From positions 65,897,031 through 65,961,030 of the forward strand of contig CP136065.1 in assembly GCA_032622095.1 (NCBI GenBank): DNA of 64,000 bases. Direction: 5' to 3'. Shown piece by piece: positions 49,290-59,759 of this stretch. Position 1 is the first letter of the stretch; each line of letters starts with the position of its first letter. The notes beneath the pieces were generated by a model that searched no databases, was not told the origin of the DNA, and saw only the letters and a list, made by a program, of their open reading frames with translations. The DNA comes from Siphonodentalium dalli (taxonomy: Eukaryota > Mollusca > Scaphopoda > Gadilida > Siphonodentaliidae). The position numbers and the translations under genes were made by a program.

Positions 49290-49689
49290 TTAACCCTTTA
49301 CCCAACAAACCGGCCAAAACCGGCCAAATAAAGCTTCAACAGCCTAAAATATCTTTGGTCTGTCTCAATAGAACCATACAAATATGGATATCATTGGAAC
49401 CGGTTCATTGACCACATTGTGATGGTTACAGTTATGCCCTGTGCCAATGCATTCTCTTATATATGCGAGTCGAACATAGGTTGCCTCGCATATATAAGAG
49501 AATGCATTGGCCTAAAACAAATCTTTTTTTAACACTTTTTACCATTTTTTCTTACATTCTTTAACAATTTTATAATTTTTAATGTGTTAAGCCAATGCAT
49601 TTTCTTATATATGCGAGGCGACCTATGGTCGACTCGCATATATAAGAGAATGCATTGGCACAGGGCCCTTCTGTTGGGTAAAGGGTTAA
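49290..49689. mobile_element. TTAA (piggyBac-like) MITE, 'ACCCAACA' type, 400 bp, reverse
   Basis: TTAA duplications and CCCTTTACCCAACA termini, with both palindromes. It is the reverse complement of 18254-18653 with few differences, so both are recent. Confidence 0.92.
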
Positions 49690-50003
49690 GGGATTTTATA
49701 AATTTAGTCTTTCTAAACTAAACTTTACAATTATAAGTTACTACTGCAATCGATGAAATGAACTTTGAAGTATTTAGTGATAAGCTACAAATGTACTAGT
49801 AAACTACCCAAACAGAACTGGTTACCAGTGAATAGCCCCAAGGAAGGAATATTTGTCTAAATTCTTTATTCACAGTTTAATAGTGGGCGTATGTCGTTCA
49901 TAGCACAATCGGAATTTCTTTCTGTTAGTTCAACATGCAGGCAGCTATTCTTGTCCTGCATATTGTGCATCATTCAACTTGCAAATAGATACCTGTAAGT
50001 CAT

Positions 50004-50096
50004 GAAGCCTTGAAGAAGTGTGTCTGCATTTGCAGAATGAGGTCCTCAGAGGGTGAATTTAGTGATGCTGTCTCGCACTTGTGGGATAGCAACAAA
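50004..50096. mobile_element. 'CAAGCCTTGAAATAG' family, left-end fragment
   Basis: 'gaagccttgaagaagtgtgt' and the first subterminal hairpin arm, cut at 50096 before the TTAA MITE. Confidence 0.7.
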
Positions 50097-50105
50097 TACT
50101 AAAAG

Positions 50106-50377
50106 TTACACCTTTCCATGACTGGAGCTTCCTGAAATTTTGTGAAAACTCTGTGCCGATGCATTCTATTATTATAATATGAAAGTCTCACGTTGGGAGC
50201 CTCACACATAAGATACATGTAATACATTGGCTTAACAATATTTACCTTGACCTGGTAAGCCAGTGTATTCTCTTATATATGCAAGGCTCCCTTTGGGAGA
50301 GTCACATATATAATAGGATGCACTGGCACAGGATATTTAATGCTGCACTAGCGCAGCTTCTGTCATGAAAGGATTAA
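50106..50377. mobile_element. TTAA MITE, 'GATGGGAGCTGC' type, reverse, aged
   Basis: The left end TTACACCTTTCCATGACTGG is degenerate at TTAA. The right end is GCGCAGCTTCTGTCATGAAA followed by GGATTAA (50374-50377). Two decayed palindromes with a ccc(t)ttggga centre lie inside. Confidence 0.75.
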
Positions 50378-50390
50378 CCAGATGAGTTTA

Positions 50391-50725
50391 TATTTATGTA
50401 ACATTAAAGTGATATGAAACACTCCACTGAGGTGTTCAGAACTGAATAACAAAAAATCATGCCAAAATAAGTTATTTTCTTAAATTTGTTATCAAAATAG
50501 GCAGAATACAGCAATATTGTTATAAACGAATTACTTGCAGTGACTATTGTTGGTGGAATCGTTACTGTAATATTTATGTCCAATAAATTGTCCCGAATAA
50601 GTAGTAAATATTTACATTTATGTGTAGTTCAAGCATTGTGTTCTCTGAAATTGTACAGTCGATGTGTTTGGAATTTTTAATAATCTTAGTTGAATGTTAC
50701 CTTCTTCAAGTGGAGATAGTGTTTG
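50391..50725. repeat. 335-bp duplicated segment, left copy
   Basis: 'taacattaaagtgatatgaa' to 'agtgtttgttaa' recurs at 54533-54890 with scattered changes and a small local duplication in the right copy (54541-54605). Confidence 0.85.
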
Positions 50726-50914
50726 TTAACCTTTCCATCACTGGAGCTTCTTGAAATTTTACAAAAACCCTTTGCCAATGCATTCTCTTATATAAATGCG
50801 AGTCACCCTATATTATAAGGGAATGCATTGGCCTAGAAATATTTACCTTGACCTTATAAGCCAGTGCATTCTCTTATATACATGTATGCAAGACTCTATG
50901 GGAGACTCACATAT
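50726..50914. mobile_element. TTAA MITE, 'GATGGGAGCTGC' type, truncated at the right
   Basis: Begins TTAACCTTTCCATCACTGGA and contains one collapsed and one partial palindrome. It is cut where the TA foldback fragment at 50917 starts. Confidence 0.7.
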
Positions 50915-50916
50915 AT

Positions 50917-50968
50917 GAAAAGTTACCCATAATTCTGCTGTGGTTAAGAAGTCGATTACTTAGAGCAT
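50917..50968. mobile_element. TA foldback MITE right-end fragment, split by the Helitron
   Basis: 'gaaaagttacccataattct' to 'cgattacttagagca'. The last eight bases (ttactgta) are at 54511-54518, beyond the Helitron. Confidence 0.85.
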
Positions 50969-50987
50969 CTATATCTATATTTGCGAA

Positions 50988-50988
<1 letters not shown>

Positions 50989-51030
<42 letters not shown>
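50989..51030. repeat. (CTGT)n microsatellite at the Helitron 5' end
   Basis: About ten uninterrupted CTGT/GTCT units. Shorter runs recur at the equivalent point of the second unit (about 51803-51823) and near 52936-52965, so the microsatellite is part of the repeated unit. Confidence 0.9.
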
Positions 51031-52600
51031 GTTCTATAGAAATTCACAGGGGAACATCTAGATGATGCCAAAGGGGTCTACTAGGAGTAGCTTTTTACGA
51101 GAAAGATAATGGTCGGGGTTAGAATTTTCTAAAGTGACGCCGTTGTTGTCAGGGGCAGAAAAGGGGAGGGGCAGAAAAACAAATTGTCGGCGATTGCCAC
51201 GAAACTTATATATAATCATCCCCATAATATGAGGAATCCAATGGTGTGTTTTAAATATGGCAAAAGTCGCGCCGTTCGCGCCAGGGGTGCCCGGAAGGGG
51301 GAGGGGCAGAATTTTTTCTGTCGCCGATTGCCACGAAACTTACATATAATCATCCCCATGATATGAAGAATCCAACGGTGTGGTTTAAATATGTCAAAAG
51401 TGGCGTCGTTCGAGTCAGGGTTGCACGAAAGGGGAGAGGGGCACCAAAATTGATAAAAAAATAAATAATAATTTTACCGCCCATTTCCACCAAATTGATA
51501 TATATTCTTCCTCATGATACAAGGAATCTAATTGTGCGATTTAAGAACGCCAAATTGTTGTCCAAACGATGAGATATTGGGAGGGGGTGGGCACTAAATT
51601 TGATAATAATTGGTTTAGTTGCCGATTGCCACCACACTCATACAAAAGCATCCCCATGGTATGAGGGGTTTAATGGTGTGGCTTATATTTGTCAAATATG
51701 GCCTCATTCGAGTCAGGAGTGTATTGAAAGGGACAGGGGCACAAAATTGATGCACAATTATTTTGGCGCCAATTTCCACCAAAATGATACACGTTCTTAT
51801 TGGCTGTCTGTCTGTCTGTCTGTGTTCTATAGAAATTCACAGGGGAACATCTAGATGATGCCAAAGGGGTCTACTAGGAGTAGCTTTTTACGAGAAAGAT
51901 AATGGTCGGGGTTAGAATTTTCTAAAGTGACGCCGTTGTTGTCAAGGGCAGAAAAGGGGAAGGGGCAGACAAAACAATTGTCGGCGATTGCCACGAAACT
52001 TATATATAATCATCCCCATAATATGAGGAATCCAATGGTGTGTTTTAAATATGGCAAAAGTCGCGCCAGGGGTGCCCGGAAGGGGAGGGGCAGAATTGTT
52101 TTCTGTCGCCGATTGCCACGAAACTTACATATACTCATCCCCATGATATGAAGAATCCAACGGTGTGGTTTAAATATGTCAAAAGTGGCATCGTTCGAGT
52201 CAGGGTTGCACGAAAGGGGAGAGGGGCACCAAAATTTATAAAAACTAATTTTAGCGCCCATTTCCACCAAATTGATATATATTCTTCCTCATGATACAAG
52301 GAATCTAATTGTGCGATTTAAGAACGCCAAATTGTTGTCCAAACGATGAGATATTGGGAGGGGTGGGCACTAAATTTGATAATAATTGGTTTAGTCGCCG
52401 ATTGCCACCACACTCATACAAAAGCATCCCCATGGTATGAGGGGTTTAATGGTGTGGCTTATATCTGTCAAATATGGCCTCATTCGAGTCAGGAGTGTAT
52501 TGAAAGGGACAGGGGCACAAAAATGATGCACAATTATTTTGGCGCCAATTTCCACCAAATTGATACACGTTCTTATCCATGATACGTGGAATCTAATCGT
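51031..52600 (+). repeat. 793-bp tandem duplication inside the Helitron
   Basis: The segment from 'gttctatagaaattcacagg' at 51031 recurs at 51824 with the same order of sub-blocks (gccgattgccac, catccccat, tttccaccaaattgatac). Small indels and a few substitutions separate the two. A third, much more diverged start ('gttctatatataacttcacg') lies at about 52968. Each unit also has an internal periodicity of about 170-200 bases, each subunit ending in a 'ttgccac/ttccacc...atgatatgaggaatc' block. Short open frames of 60-141 codons here are by-products of this repetition. Confidence 0.8.
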
Positions 52601-54532
52601 GTGATTTAAAGACGCCATAGTGGTGCTGTTTAGATGAGAGATGGGGAGGGAGGGATTGGCACCAAATTTGATAAAAAAAATTGTATATAAATCGCGTATA
52701 GAGATGAGAGGGACACAGAAAGTTATATCTATATGTTTAGTGCCAATTTCCACCAGATTGATACATATTCTTCTCCGTGATACGAGGAATCTTATCGTGT
52801 GGTTTAGATACACCAAATTGGTGCCCTATGGGTGAGAGATATGGAGACCTTCAATTTGATACGAATTTGTATACTCGCCAATTTTCACCAATTTCATATA
52901 TATGCTTCTCAAATGATACAAGAAATCAAATTGTGCTGTCTGTCTGTCTTTCTGTATGTCTGTGTGTTCTATATATAACTTCACGCGGTACAATCGAGAT
53001 GGCACCAAGGCGTTCTAAGAGGGGTAACTTTTAACAAGGAAGATAATGGTGCGGGTTTTAATTAAAATTTAAATGGTGCTGTTGGTGTCAGGGGAAGAAA
53101 AGGGGGAGGTCGTCAAAATAAAAAAAAATATGATGAATTAGTTTTGTCGCCGGGGTGAGAGATGTGGGTTCATAACTATTCTCATAAGTTGTTTAGTTGC
53201 GTATTACCACCAACATATATATAATCATCGACAGTATATCATGCATCCATGAGTCTAATGGGCGTGGTTTAAATATGTCAAAAGCTGATACAAATATATT
53301 TGGCACTAATTTCCAACAAATTCATACATGTTTTTATCTAATGATATACCATGAATTAAATCACATTTGGTGTCGTTTGCGTCACGGATGGCGAGCGGAT
53401 ATGCACTATCATAGATAAGTTTGCTATTCGCCGATATCCACATATAAGTTATATATAGTCACCCAGGCCATCTCCATATCATTTTAAGGCGATTTGGGCG
53501 TTCACATTTCACAATACCGACAAATGGTAACCCACTTATAAGTTACTTGAACAATTATATCTTCTTAACTGTCATATTTATATGGGGATGGCAATCAGGA
53601 CATTCACACTAGCAAAAAGATATACATAGAATAAGGATTAAACGTATATTTATCATTCTATTGAAGAGATACATATATTCGTGCAAATTGAGAGACCTCG
53701 AACCGTCAGAGGATTGCATATTATAACAAAATTGAGTCTGTTCCATTCAATACAGTTTCCACAAAAAAAGTTACAATTTGTCAGGAGACATGGAATGTCT
53801 GTTCAAAAATAGTGGTCACAGTGTGCAGTCATATATAGTTTCTTCTGATATACAATAAAATGCAGTTAGTAGCACATGACTTTTCAGGATCCTCCCAATA
53901 CTGACATCTGACAAGGTTTTTAGAACAGACTCATCAACTGACACAAACAACTCAAAATCTCGCTCTGAGTCTGGCAAATGTAGCTGATATACATGCGCAG
54001 CAACATTTCGTTGAAAGGGAGACAATTTAGCCAATATATAGCACCATGAGCACCTGGAAATTTCTTTGACACATCTGTATCTTCATGGAGATATGATAGC
54101 CAGGTGTCCTCGAGATCTTAGTCCAACCCACTAGATTGATTGATACATCTCAATATGTAAAACCCAATTGTCATCTTTTATTTATGCGAACTAAATTACT
54201 AATGTCTTTATGATGTCCATGTGTCATATTATAAGGTCGGACGTATACGCAGTTGTAAATAAATAAATAAATACTTCATTATTGGTGGAACGGATTAATC
54301 GCGATAAACAGAATGACAATTGACAAGGTGGGCCACTACTTATATTCCATGACTGTAATAATCATGTTTTGTGATGCTATTTGAATATACAATTTATGAT
54401 AAAACGTATAACACTTTAAGCAAGAGTGTTCTCTATTCGCAAGAAATATCCACAGCATACAGATGGTTTCACATCGCATTAACCTGGGCAACGCCGGGTA
54501 ACCCTGCTAGTTACTGTATATATATATTATAT

Positions 54533-54890
54533 ATATGTAACATTAAAGTGATATGAAACACTCCACTGAGGTATTAAAGTGATATGAAACACTCCACTGC
54601 GGTATTAAGAACTGAATAACAAAGAATCATGCCAAAATAGATTATTTTCATGAATTTGTTATCAAAATAGGCAGAATACAGCGTAATTGTTATAAACGAA
54701 TTACTTGCAGTGACCATTGTTGACGGAATCATTACGGTAATATTTATGTCCAATAAATTGTCCCGAATATGTAGTAAATATTTACATTTATGAGTAGTTC
54801 AAATATTGTATTCTCTGAAATGGCACAGTCGATGTAGTTGAAATTTTCAATATTAGTTATTGCTACATTCTTCCAGTGGACACAGTGTTG
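54533..54890. repeat. Duplicated segment, right copy
   Basis: Paralogous to 50391-50725. The two copies flank a TTAA MITE, a foldback piece and the Helitron. A diverged inverse relative is seen near 46460-46560 ('gagtgtttcacatcacttta'). Confidence 0.8.
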
Positions 54891-55284
54891 GTTACTAACT
54901 TATCGGTTTTATTCACCGGAGTAAGTCCATAATATTTCTTCAATTTAAATTTAATACTGACTATGGGAAGTATAACTACTGTTTTGTAAACAAGGAAACT
55001 GATACCTCTTAAGCACTCCAATGATGCAAAATATTCACATTTCTTCACTGTCATTTGCAAGGATTAATATTGTATGAGGGATCAGATTTCTATCTCGGGG
55101 CGACATTCCTTTTGTTATATGTTGGTATGTCTCAGTGGGAATGAGAGCTTTAATAGAGCACATTAAAAATGCGGAATATCAACAAACAAAATTTATGTGA
55201 AACCCCTTTTAAAAGTTTGTTTCAAATATTATTATCTAAAATAATGCATGTGAAACATCATGTGTTCAAGCCTATGGGTGACTT

Positions 55285-55447
55285 GCATAACAAAATACAT
55301 TGGCACAAGGTTTTCGCAAAATTTCTGAATCTCTAGAATATTTACCTTGACCTTGTAATCCAGTGCATTCTCTTATATATGCGAGGCTCCCTATGGTAGA
55401 CTCGCATACATGTATATAAGAGAATGTATTGGCACAGGGTTTTCCCC
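55285..55447. mobile_element. TTAA MITE, 'GATGGGAGCTGC' type, internal fragment
   Basis: Holds 'cattggcacaaggttttcgc', the 'atatttaccttgaccttgta' middle and one full palindrome with centre gaggctccctatggtagac. Both termini are missing. Confidence 0.65.
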
Positions 55448-55635
55448 AGCTCGCGATTGCATTATTTTTGTTAATTCTGTGAGCCGATATCACAATAAAC
55501 ATTGAAAATCCAGGATTGAAAGCGATGCAAATAAATCCTGGCACCACCCCTGCCCGGTGCCCTTGTTTTAAACCTCTGTCCTTGAAAAATAACTGGAAAA
55601 GATGATGCAGCTTTGTATATATACTAGTATATATA

Positions 55636-56701
55636 TGTTACAGTCAGATTGTGAAACCTGTTATTTCGTGAAATGACGAAAATTTTCAGTCATTTCATGA
55701 AATGACTGTGGGGGTCAGTCATTTCATGAAATGACTGAAATTTAGTTATATTCTTTACACAATCTGACTAATTTCAGTCAACTTGTGTAATTTCACATGT
55801 ATACCGCTACAATTCACAAAATGACTGGGTGAGCAGTTTGATCTTAAGAAAACACTTCTGAATTTGTAATCACCTGATCAATATTATTGACCTTATCGAC
55901 ATGCAGTACATGAGTCACAACAGTTTCAAGTGGATCATGGTGTACCAGGACCACTTGACCAAGTTTGTATTCTACGAACACTGACTTCCAAACGAGCCAC
56001 TGAGGTAGCATTCCAGCTATAGCTGACATCTTCCTCCTGATAGGCGCGCCTGTTATTATGGGTGTGATTGTGAGTCGAGACGACAAATACATGTACAAGA
56101 TTGCTACAAGAAGTGGTATCCTGAAAGGCAGCTACATGTATTTCGCGAAACCAATTCGACATTTGTTCTGAACGACTTCTGACTGACAAAGACATTGACC
56201 AAAGCACCGAGCTTTCCCTACGACAGGCCGTTACACAATCTTCGATATTAAAGTAGAGGACAAGGTTTCGTGAAATGTTCCTGTAGTGGTCCGAACAAAT
56301 GTAAGACGCGAAGGTGTAAATATTTCAAGACGAGAACACTCTGCAATAACCGGTGCCACAACAGTTTGAGCTGCTCCAATAAGTGAGACTCTTGTGTGTT
56401 GATACTGCATTTGACTCTAATCATTTGAAACTATTTCAATGTATATATTTATGTTTCTATTACATTTATGCTTTATTATTATGAATATACATGTTAAAAT
56501 TAAATCAAGTCGTAATTTTATGTTCACAATTGAAGTCCCCCGAACCAAAAAAAAGTATTCAGTCATTTCGTGAAATGACTGACCACTGATTTCAGTCATT
56601 TCATGAAATGACTGGCATTTGACCCCCACAGTCATTTCACAAAATGACTGAACATTTTAGACATTTCACGAAATGACCGGTTTCACAATCTGACTGTAAC
56701 A
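55636..56701 (+). mobile_element. Ginger-type (KRBA2-like integrase) DNA transposon, internally deleted
   Basis: Terminal inverted repeats start TGTTACAGTCAGATTGTG and run for more than 100 bases. They are flanked by TATA on both sides (55632-55635, 56702-56705), fitting a 4-bp target duplication. Each terminus carries two or three copies of a 22-bp palindrome with half-site CAGTCATTTC, at 55687, 55716, 56570, 56593 and 56630. Termini beginning TGT and a 4-bp duplication are known for Ginger elements, and the inner coding remnant (see 55872-56386) agrees. It sits inside a unit of the 55.6-60.8 kb degenerate tandem array. Confidence 0.85.
55872..56386 (+). pseudogene. Broken integrase with C-terminal Cys-rich domain (KRBA2-like)
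   Basis: The + strand reads, in changing frames, DLIDMQYMSHNSFKWIMVYQ then DHLTKFVF (55885-55965). These are the first integrase core strands with the first catalytic Asp. They are followed by LTSKRATEVAFQL and DIFLLIGAP (to about 56052), then directly GVIVSRDDKYMYKIATRSG, which is part of the post-core module. LLTDKDIDQSTELSLRQAV follows, and finally RGQGFVKCSCSG through CKTRRCKYFKTRTLC to NRCHNSLSCSNK and a stop (56255-56386), with seven Cys. In KRBA2-like integrases the core would continue after 'GAP' with the second Asp and the Glu; that whole part is deleted here. Stops and frameshifts are also present, so no active enzyme can be made. Confidence 0.85.
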
Positions 56702-56936
56702 TATATACCTGTAGCTGATTTTGTTTATCAAATTGAAGATGGCTCATTAAACATAATTTGCATCAAAAGCAGATGTTCGCTTATTTAAGGGCATGTGCAC
56801 TACACTAATCAAATTTGTATTGGTCTGCTTGACATCTGTTGGAGAGTGTGCATTGTCATCTGCCAAATTGCATAAAACATCTTTATATGAAATTAAATTG
56901 ATGCAGAGATTTAAAAGTGTCCAATAATATGACATT

Positions 56937-57182
56937 TTAACCATGGGAGATGCACTGTTGCAGCATTAAAGATCCTGTGTCAGTGTATTCTCTTATATAT
57001 GCAAGTCTCCCATAGGGAGTCTCGCATATATAAGAGAATGCACTGGCTTACACAGTCAAAGTAAATATTGTTAAGCCAATGCATTCTCTTATATATGCGA
57101 GGCTCCCTATGGGAGACTCGCATATTTTAGAGAATGATTTGGCACAGGGTTTTCGTAAAAGCTCCAGTCATGGAAGGGTTAA
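56937..57182. mobile_element. TTAA MITE, 'GATGGGAGCTGC' type, with paralogous empty site
   Basis: TTAA at 56937-56940 and 57179-57182, with two palindromes having ctccc/gggag centres. The related array unit at 60011-60050 reads 'tatgatattTTAAcgtattt' where this unit has MITE and TTAA twice, so the insertion and its duplication are directly visible. Confidence 0.88.
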
Positions 57183-57661
57183 CATTTTTAAACAATAAAT
57201 TAAATGAGATTTGTAGGTATTTTCAACACGTATTTGATCAATTCTGATAAAAATATAAATAGGTTTAAAAGAGACAAATACATGTAGTAATTTGGAATGT
57301 CTGTCCTTTTTCTAGCACAGAAAAATAACTAGAAAATTTGATGCGGTTTTTTACTAGTATTGTACCTGTTTCAATATCTGTATATTATAATGCCTATATA
57401 TTATAACTAATTTCTTCCATCAAATTGACGATGAAGCAGATGTTTGGTTATATAAGGGCATGTGTACTGTACACTACTTAAATTCTTATAGGACTACTTA
57501 ACACCTGTTTGAGCGATCAGAGTTAATGTACTTTTAGGTGCTAAGTATAAGTATTCAAGTAGTGTCATATGACTTGAGAGTTAATGTACTATTATTATAA
57601 TGTGCTAAGTACTGTATATCTATTCCAGTAGTATCACATGAGCTTGGTCCTTGAAAGCATT

Positions 57662-57900
57662 TTAACCCTTTCTATAGTAAATGGATTTTCCCACTCAGTT
57701 ATAAAAGTATGCATTGTAATGGGCTATTGTTCATTTGGAGGGGTTTTCAGGACAGATAAGAAGACGACACATAATACAAGTACAGAAGGAGGGAAATGTT
57801 CAGATAATAAGTTCACCAAATATGGTCATTTGTTGAATTTATTACCTGAACGTTTCCTAAGGGAAACTCATCAATCAGTATTTTGTATAGAAAGTATTAA
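57662..57900. mobile_element. TTAA MITE, 'CCCTTTCTATA' type, complete
   Basis: TTAA at 57662-57665 and 57897-57900; termini CCCTTTCTATAGTAAATGG and the inverse TTTTGTATAGAAAG. Internal inverted pieces 'gaaatgttcagataataagttc' and 'gaatttattacctgaacgtttc' form a hairpin. It lies in unit 2 of the degenerate tandem array. Confidence 0.8.
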
Positions 57901-58098
57901 AATGTTGTATAATTACCAAAATGTTTCTTTATTCATCATTTATGCCAATACATCTTGCTGAACAATTGCCCTTTTGTGGACATTGGAAGATATTTCCACT
58001 TGCCTTTAGTTGCTCCCGGCGCCTTTGTTCTGTCCTTGGCAATAAAACTGGAAAATGTGATGTAGCTTTGTACATGTACATTATTATCATTGTCTATA

Positions 58099-58262
58099 TA
58101 TAAGGATTAACTGTCATGTGGGCTGTTTTTATGGAGATGTAACCGTGAGGTAAGTGGTCATAACTTGTGTAAAACCCGAAGGGTTTTACATACAAGTTAT
58201 GACCACTTACCTCACAGTTACATCTCCATAAAAACAGTCCACATGACAGTTAATCCTTATAT
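58099..58262. repeat. Near-perfect hairpin, about 75-bp arms
   Basis: 'tataaggattaactgtcatg' to 'cataacttgtgtaaaacccg' folds onto 'gggttttacatacaagttat...taatccttata' with a loop of only a few bases. It lies between array units. A foldback MITE is likely; a structured RNA cannot be excluded. Confidence 0.85.
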
Positions 58263-58608
58263 TTATATACATTTAGCGAAAAAGCCACTTTTGTAAATGT
58301 ATTTAAATCGAAAAGTGTATCGTGACAAAACCATCCCAAAATATCCCATAGCACCCTTGGCAAAAGTTAACAGGAACAATTGAAACCCGCTGATTTATTA
58401 AGTCAATCCTGCGCGAATCCAAATGCGCCCAAAACATTACGCGTTCATCTTTCCAAACCCAAATGACGTATCGATGTTGTTATGAGCTTGGTTTTATGAG
58501 CTGTTGCGCATTCACCGAGAAATAATTGCAACTAGCCACATGGGCGCCGACCAATAGGAATGCTGGATTTAGTGATGACAACACTTAGTATGTAAATATA
58601 TATATATA

Positions 58609-59759
58609 ACTGCAGAGATAATGGTATACATGTACATGTATTATCATTGTCTATATATATATATAACTGCAGAGATAATGGTATACATGTACCTGTAGTT
58701 GTGGAGATAATGGTATACATGTACCTGTAGCTGTGGAGATAATGGTATACATGTACCTGTAGCTGTGGAGATAATGGTATATATGTACATGTACCTGTAG
58801 CTGTGGAGATAATGGTATACATGTACATGTACCTGTAGCTGTGGAGATAATGGTATACATGTACATGTACCTGTAGCTGTGGAGATAATGGTATACATGT
58901 AGCTGTGGAGATAATGGTATACATGTAGCTGTGGAGATAATGGTATACATGTACCTGTAGCTGTGGAGATAATGGTATACCTGTACCTGTAGCTGTGGAG
59001 ATAATTGTATACATGTACCTGTAGCTGTGGAGATAATGGTATACATGTAGCTGTGGAGATAATGGTATACATGTACCTGTAGCTGTGGAGATAATGGTAT
59101 ACATGTAGCTGTGGAGATAATGGTATACATGTAGCTGTGGAGATAATGGTATACATGTACATGTAGCTGTGGAGATAATGGTATACATGTACACGTAGCT
59201 GTAGCTGTGGAGATAATGGTTTACATGTAGCTGTGGAGATAATGGTATACATGTAGCTGTGGAGATAATGGTATACATGTAGCTGTAGCTGTGGAGATAA
59301 TGGTATACATGTAGCTGTGGAGATAATGGTATACATGTAGCTGTGGAGATAATGGTATACATGTAGCTGTGGAGATAATGGTATACATGTAGCTGTAGCT
59401 GTGGAGATAATGGTATACATGTAGCTGTGGAGATAATGGTATACATGTACCTGTAGCTGTGGAGATAATGGTATACATGTAGCTGTAGCTGTGGAGATAA
59501 TGGTATACATGTACCTGTAGCTGTGGAGATAATGGTATACATGTAGCTGTACCTGTAGCTGTGGAGATAATGGTATACATGTACATGTACCTGTAGCTGT
59601 GGAGATAATGGTATACATGTACATGTACCTGTAGCTGTGGAGATAATGGTATACATGTAGCTGTGGAGATAATGGTATACATGTAGCTGTGGAGATAATG
59701 GTATACATGTACCTGTAGCTGTGGAGATAATGGTATACATGTACATGTACCTGTAGCTG
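58609..59759. repeat. Minisatellite, about 36 copies of a 26/32/38-bp unit
   Basis: Core 'ctgtggagataatggtatac' followed by 'atgtag' and zero, one or two extra hexamers (gtacct, gtagct, acatgt). All unit lengths leave remainder 2 on division by three, so each frame cycles through all three phases. No phase contains a minus-strand stop, which creates long frames (up to 413 codons) in all three minus frames. They are not genes. Seed words ('acatgtacctgtagctg') are found in the array units at 56706 and 59745. Confidence 0.95.

Larger units (their letters stand above)
50969..54510 (+). mobile_element. Non-autonomous Helitron, 3,542 bp
   Basis: The 5' end is TCTATATCTATATTTGCG followed by a (CTGT)n run. 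The 3' end is CTAG (the CTRR rule), 11 bases after a hairpin ACCTGG-GCAACG-CCGGGT (54482-54499). It lies between A (50968) and T (54511) without target duplication, as Helitrons do. The flanks join into a known sequence: '...cgattacttagagca' plus 'ttactgta' restores the right end of the TA foldback family, giving a base-exact empty site. No Rep or helicase coding sequence is visible. The interior is mostly a 793-bp tandem duplication plus a third, older copy. Confidence 0.88.

Noticed and set aside
51670-53034. Several 60-141-codon frames in the Helitron
   Set aside because: They follow the tandem repeat units on both strands and show neither Rep nor helicase motifs.
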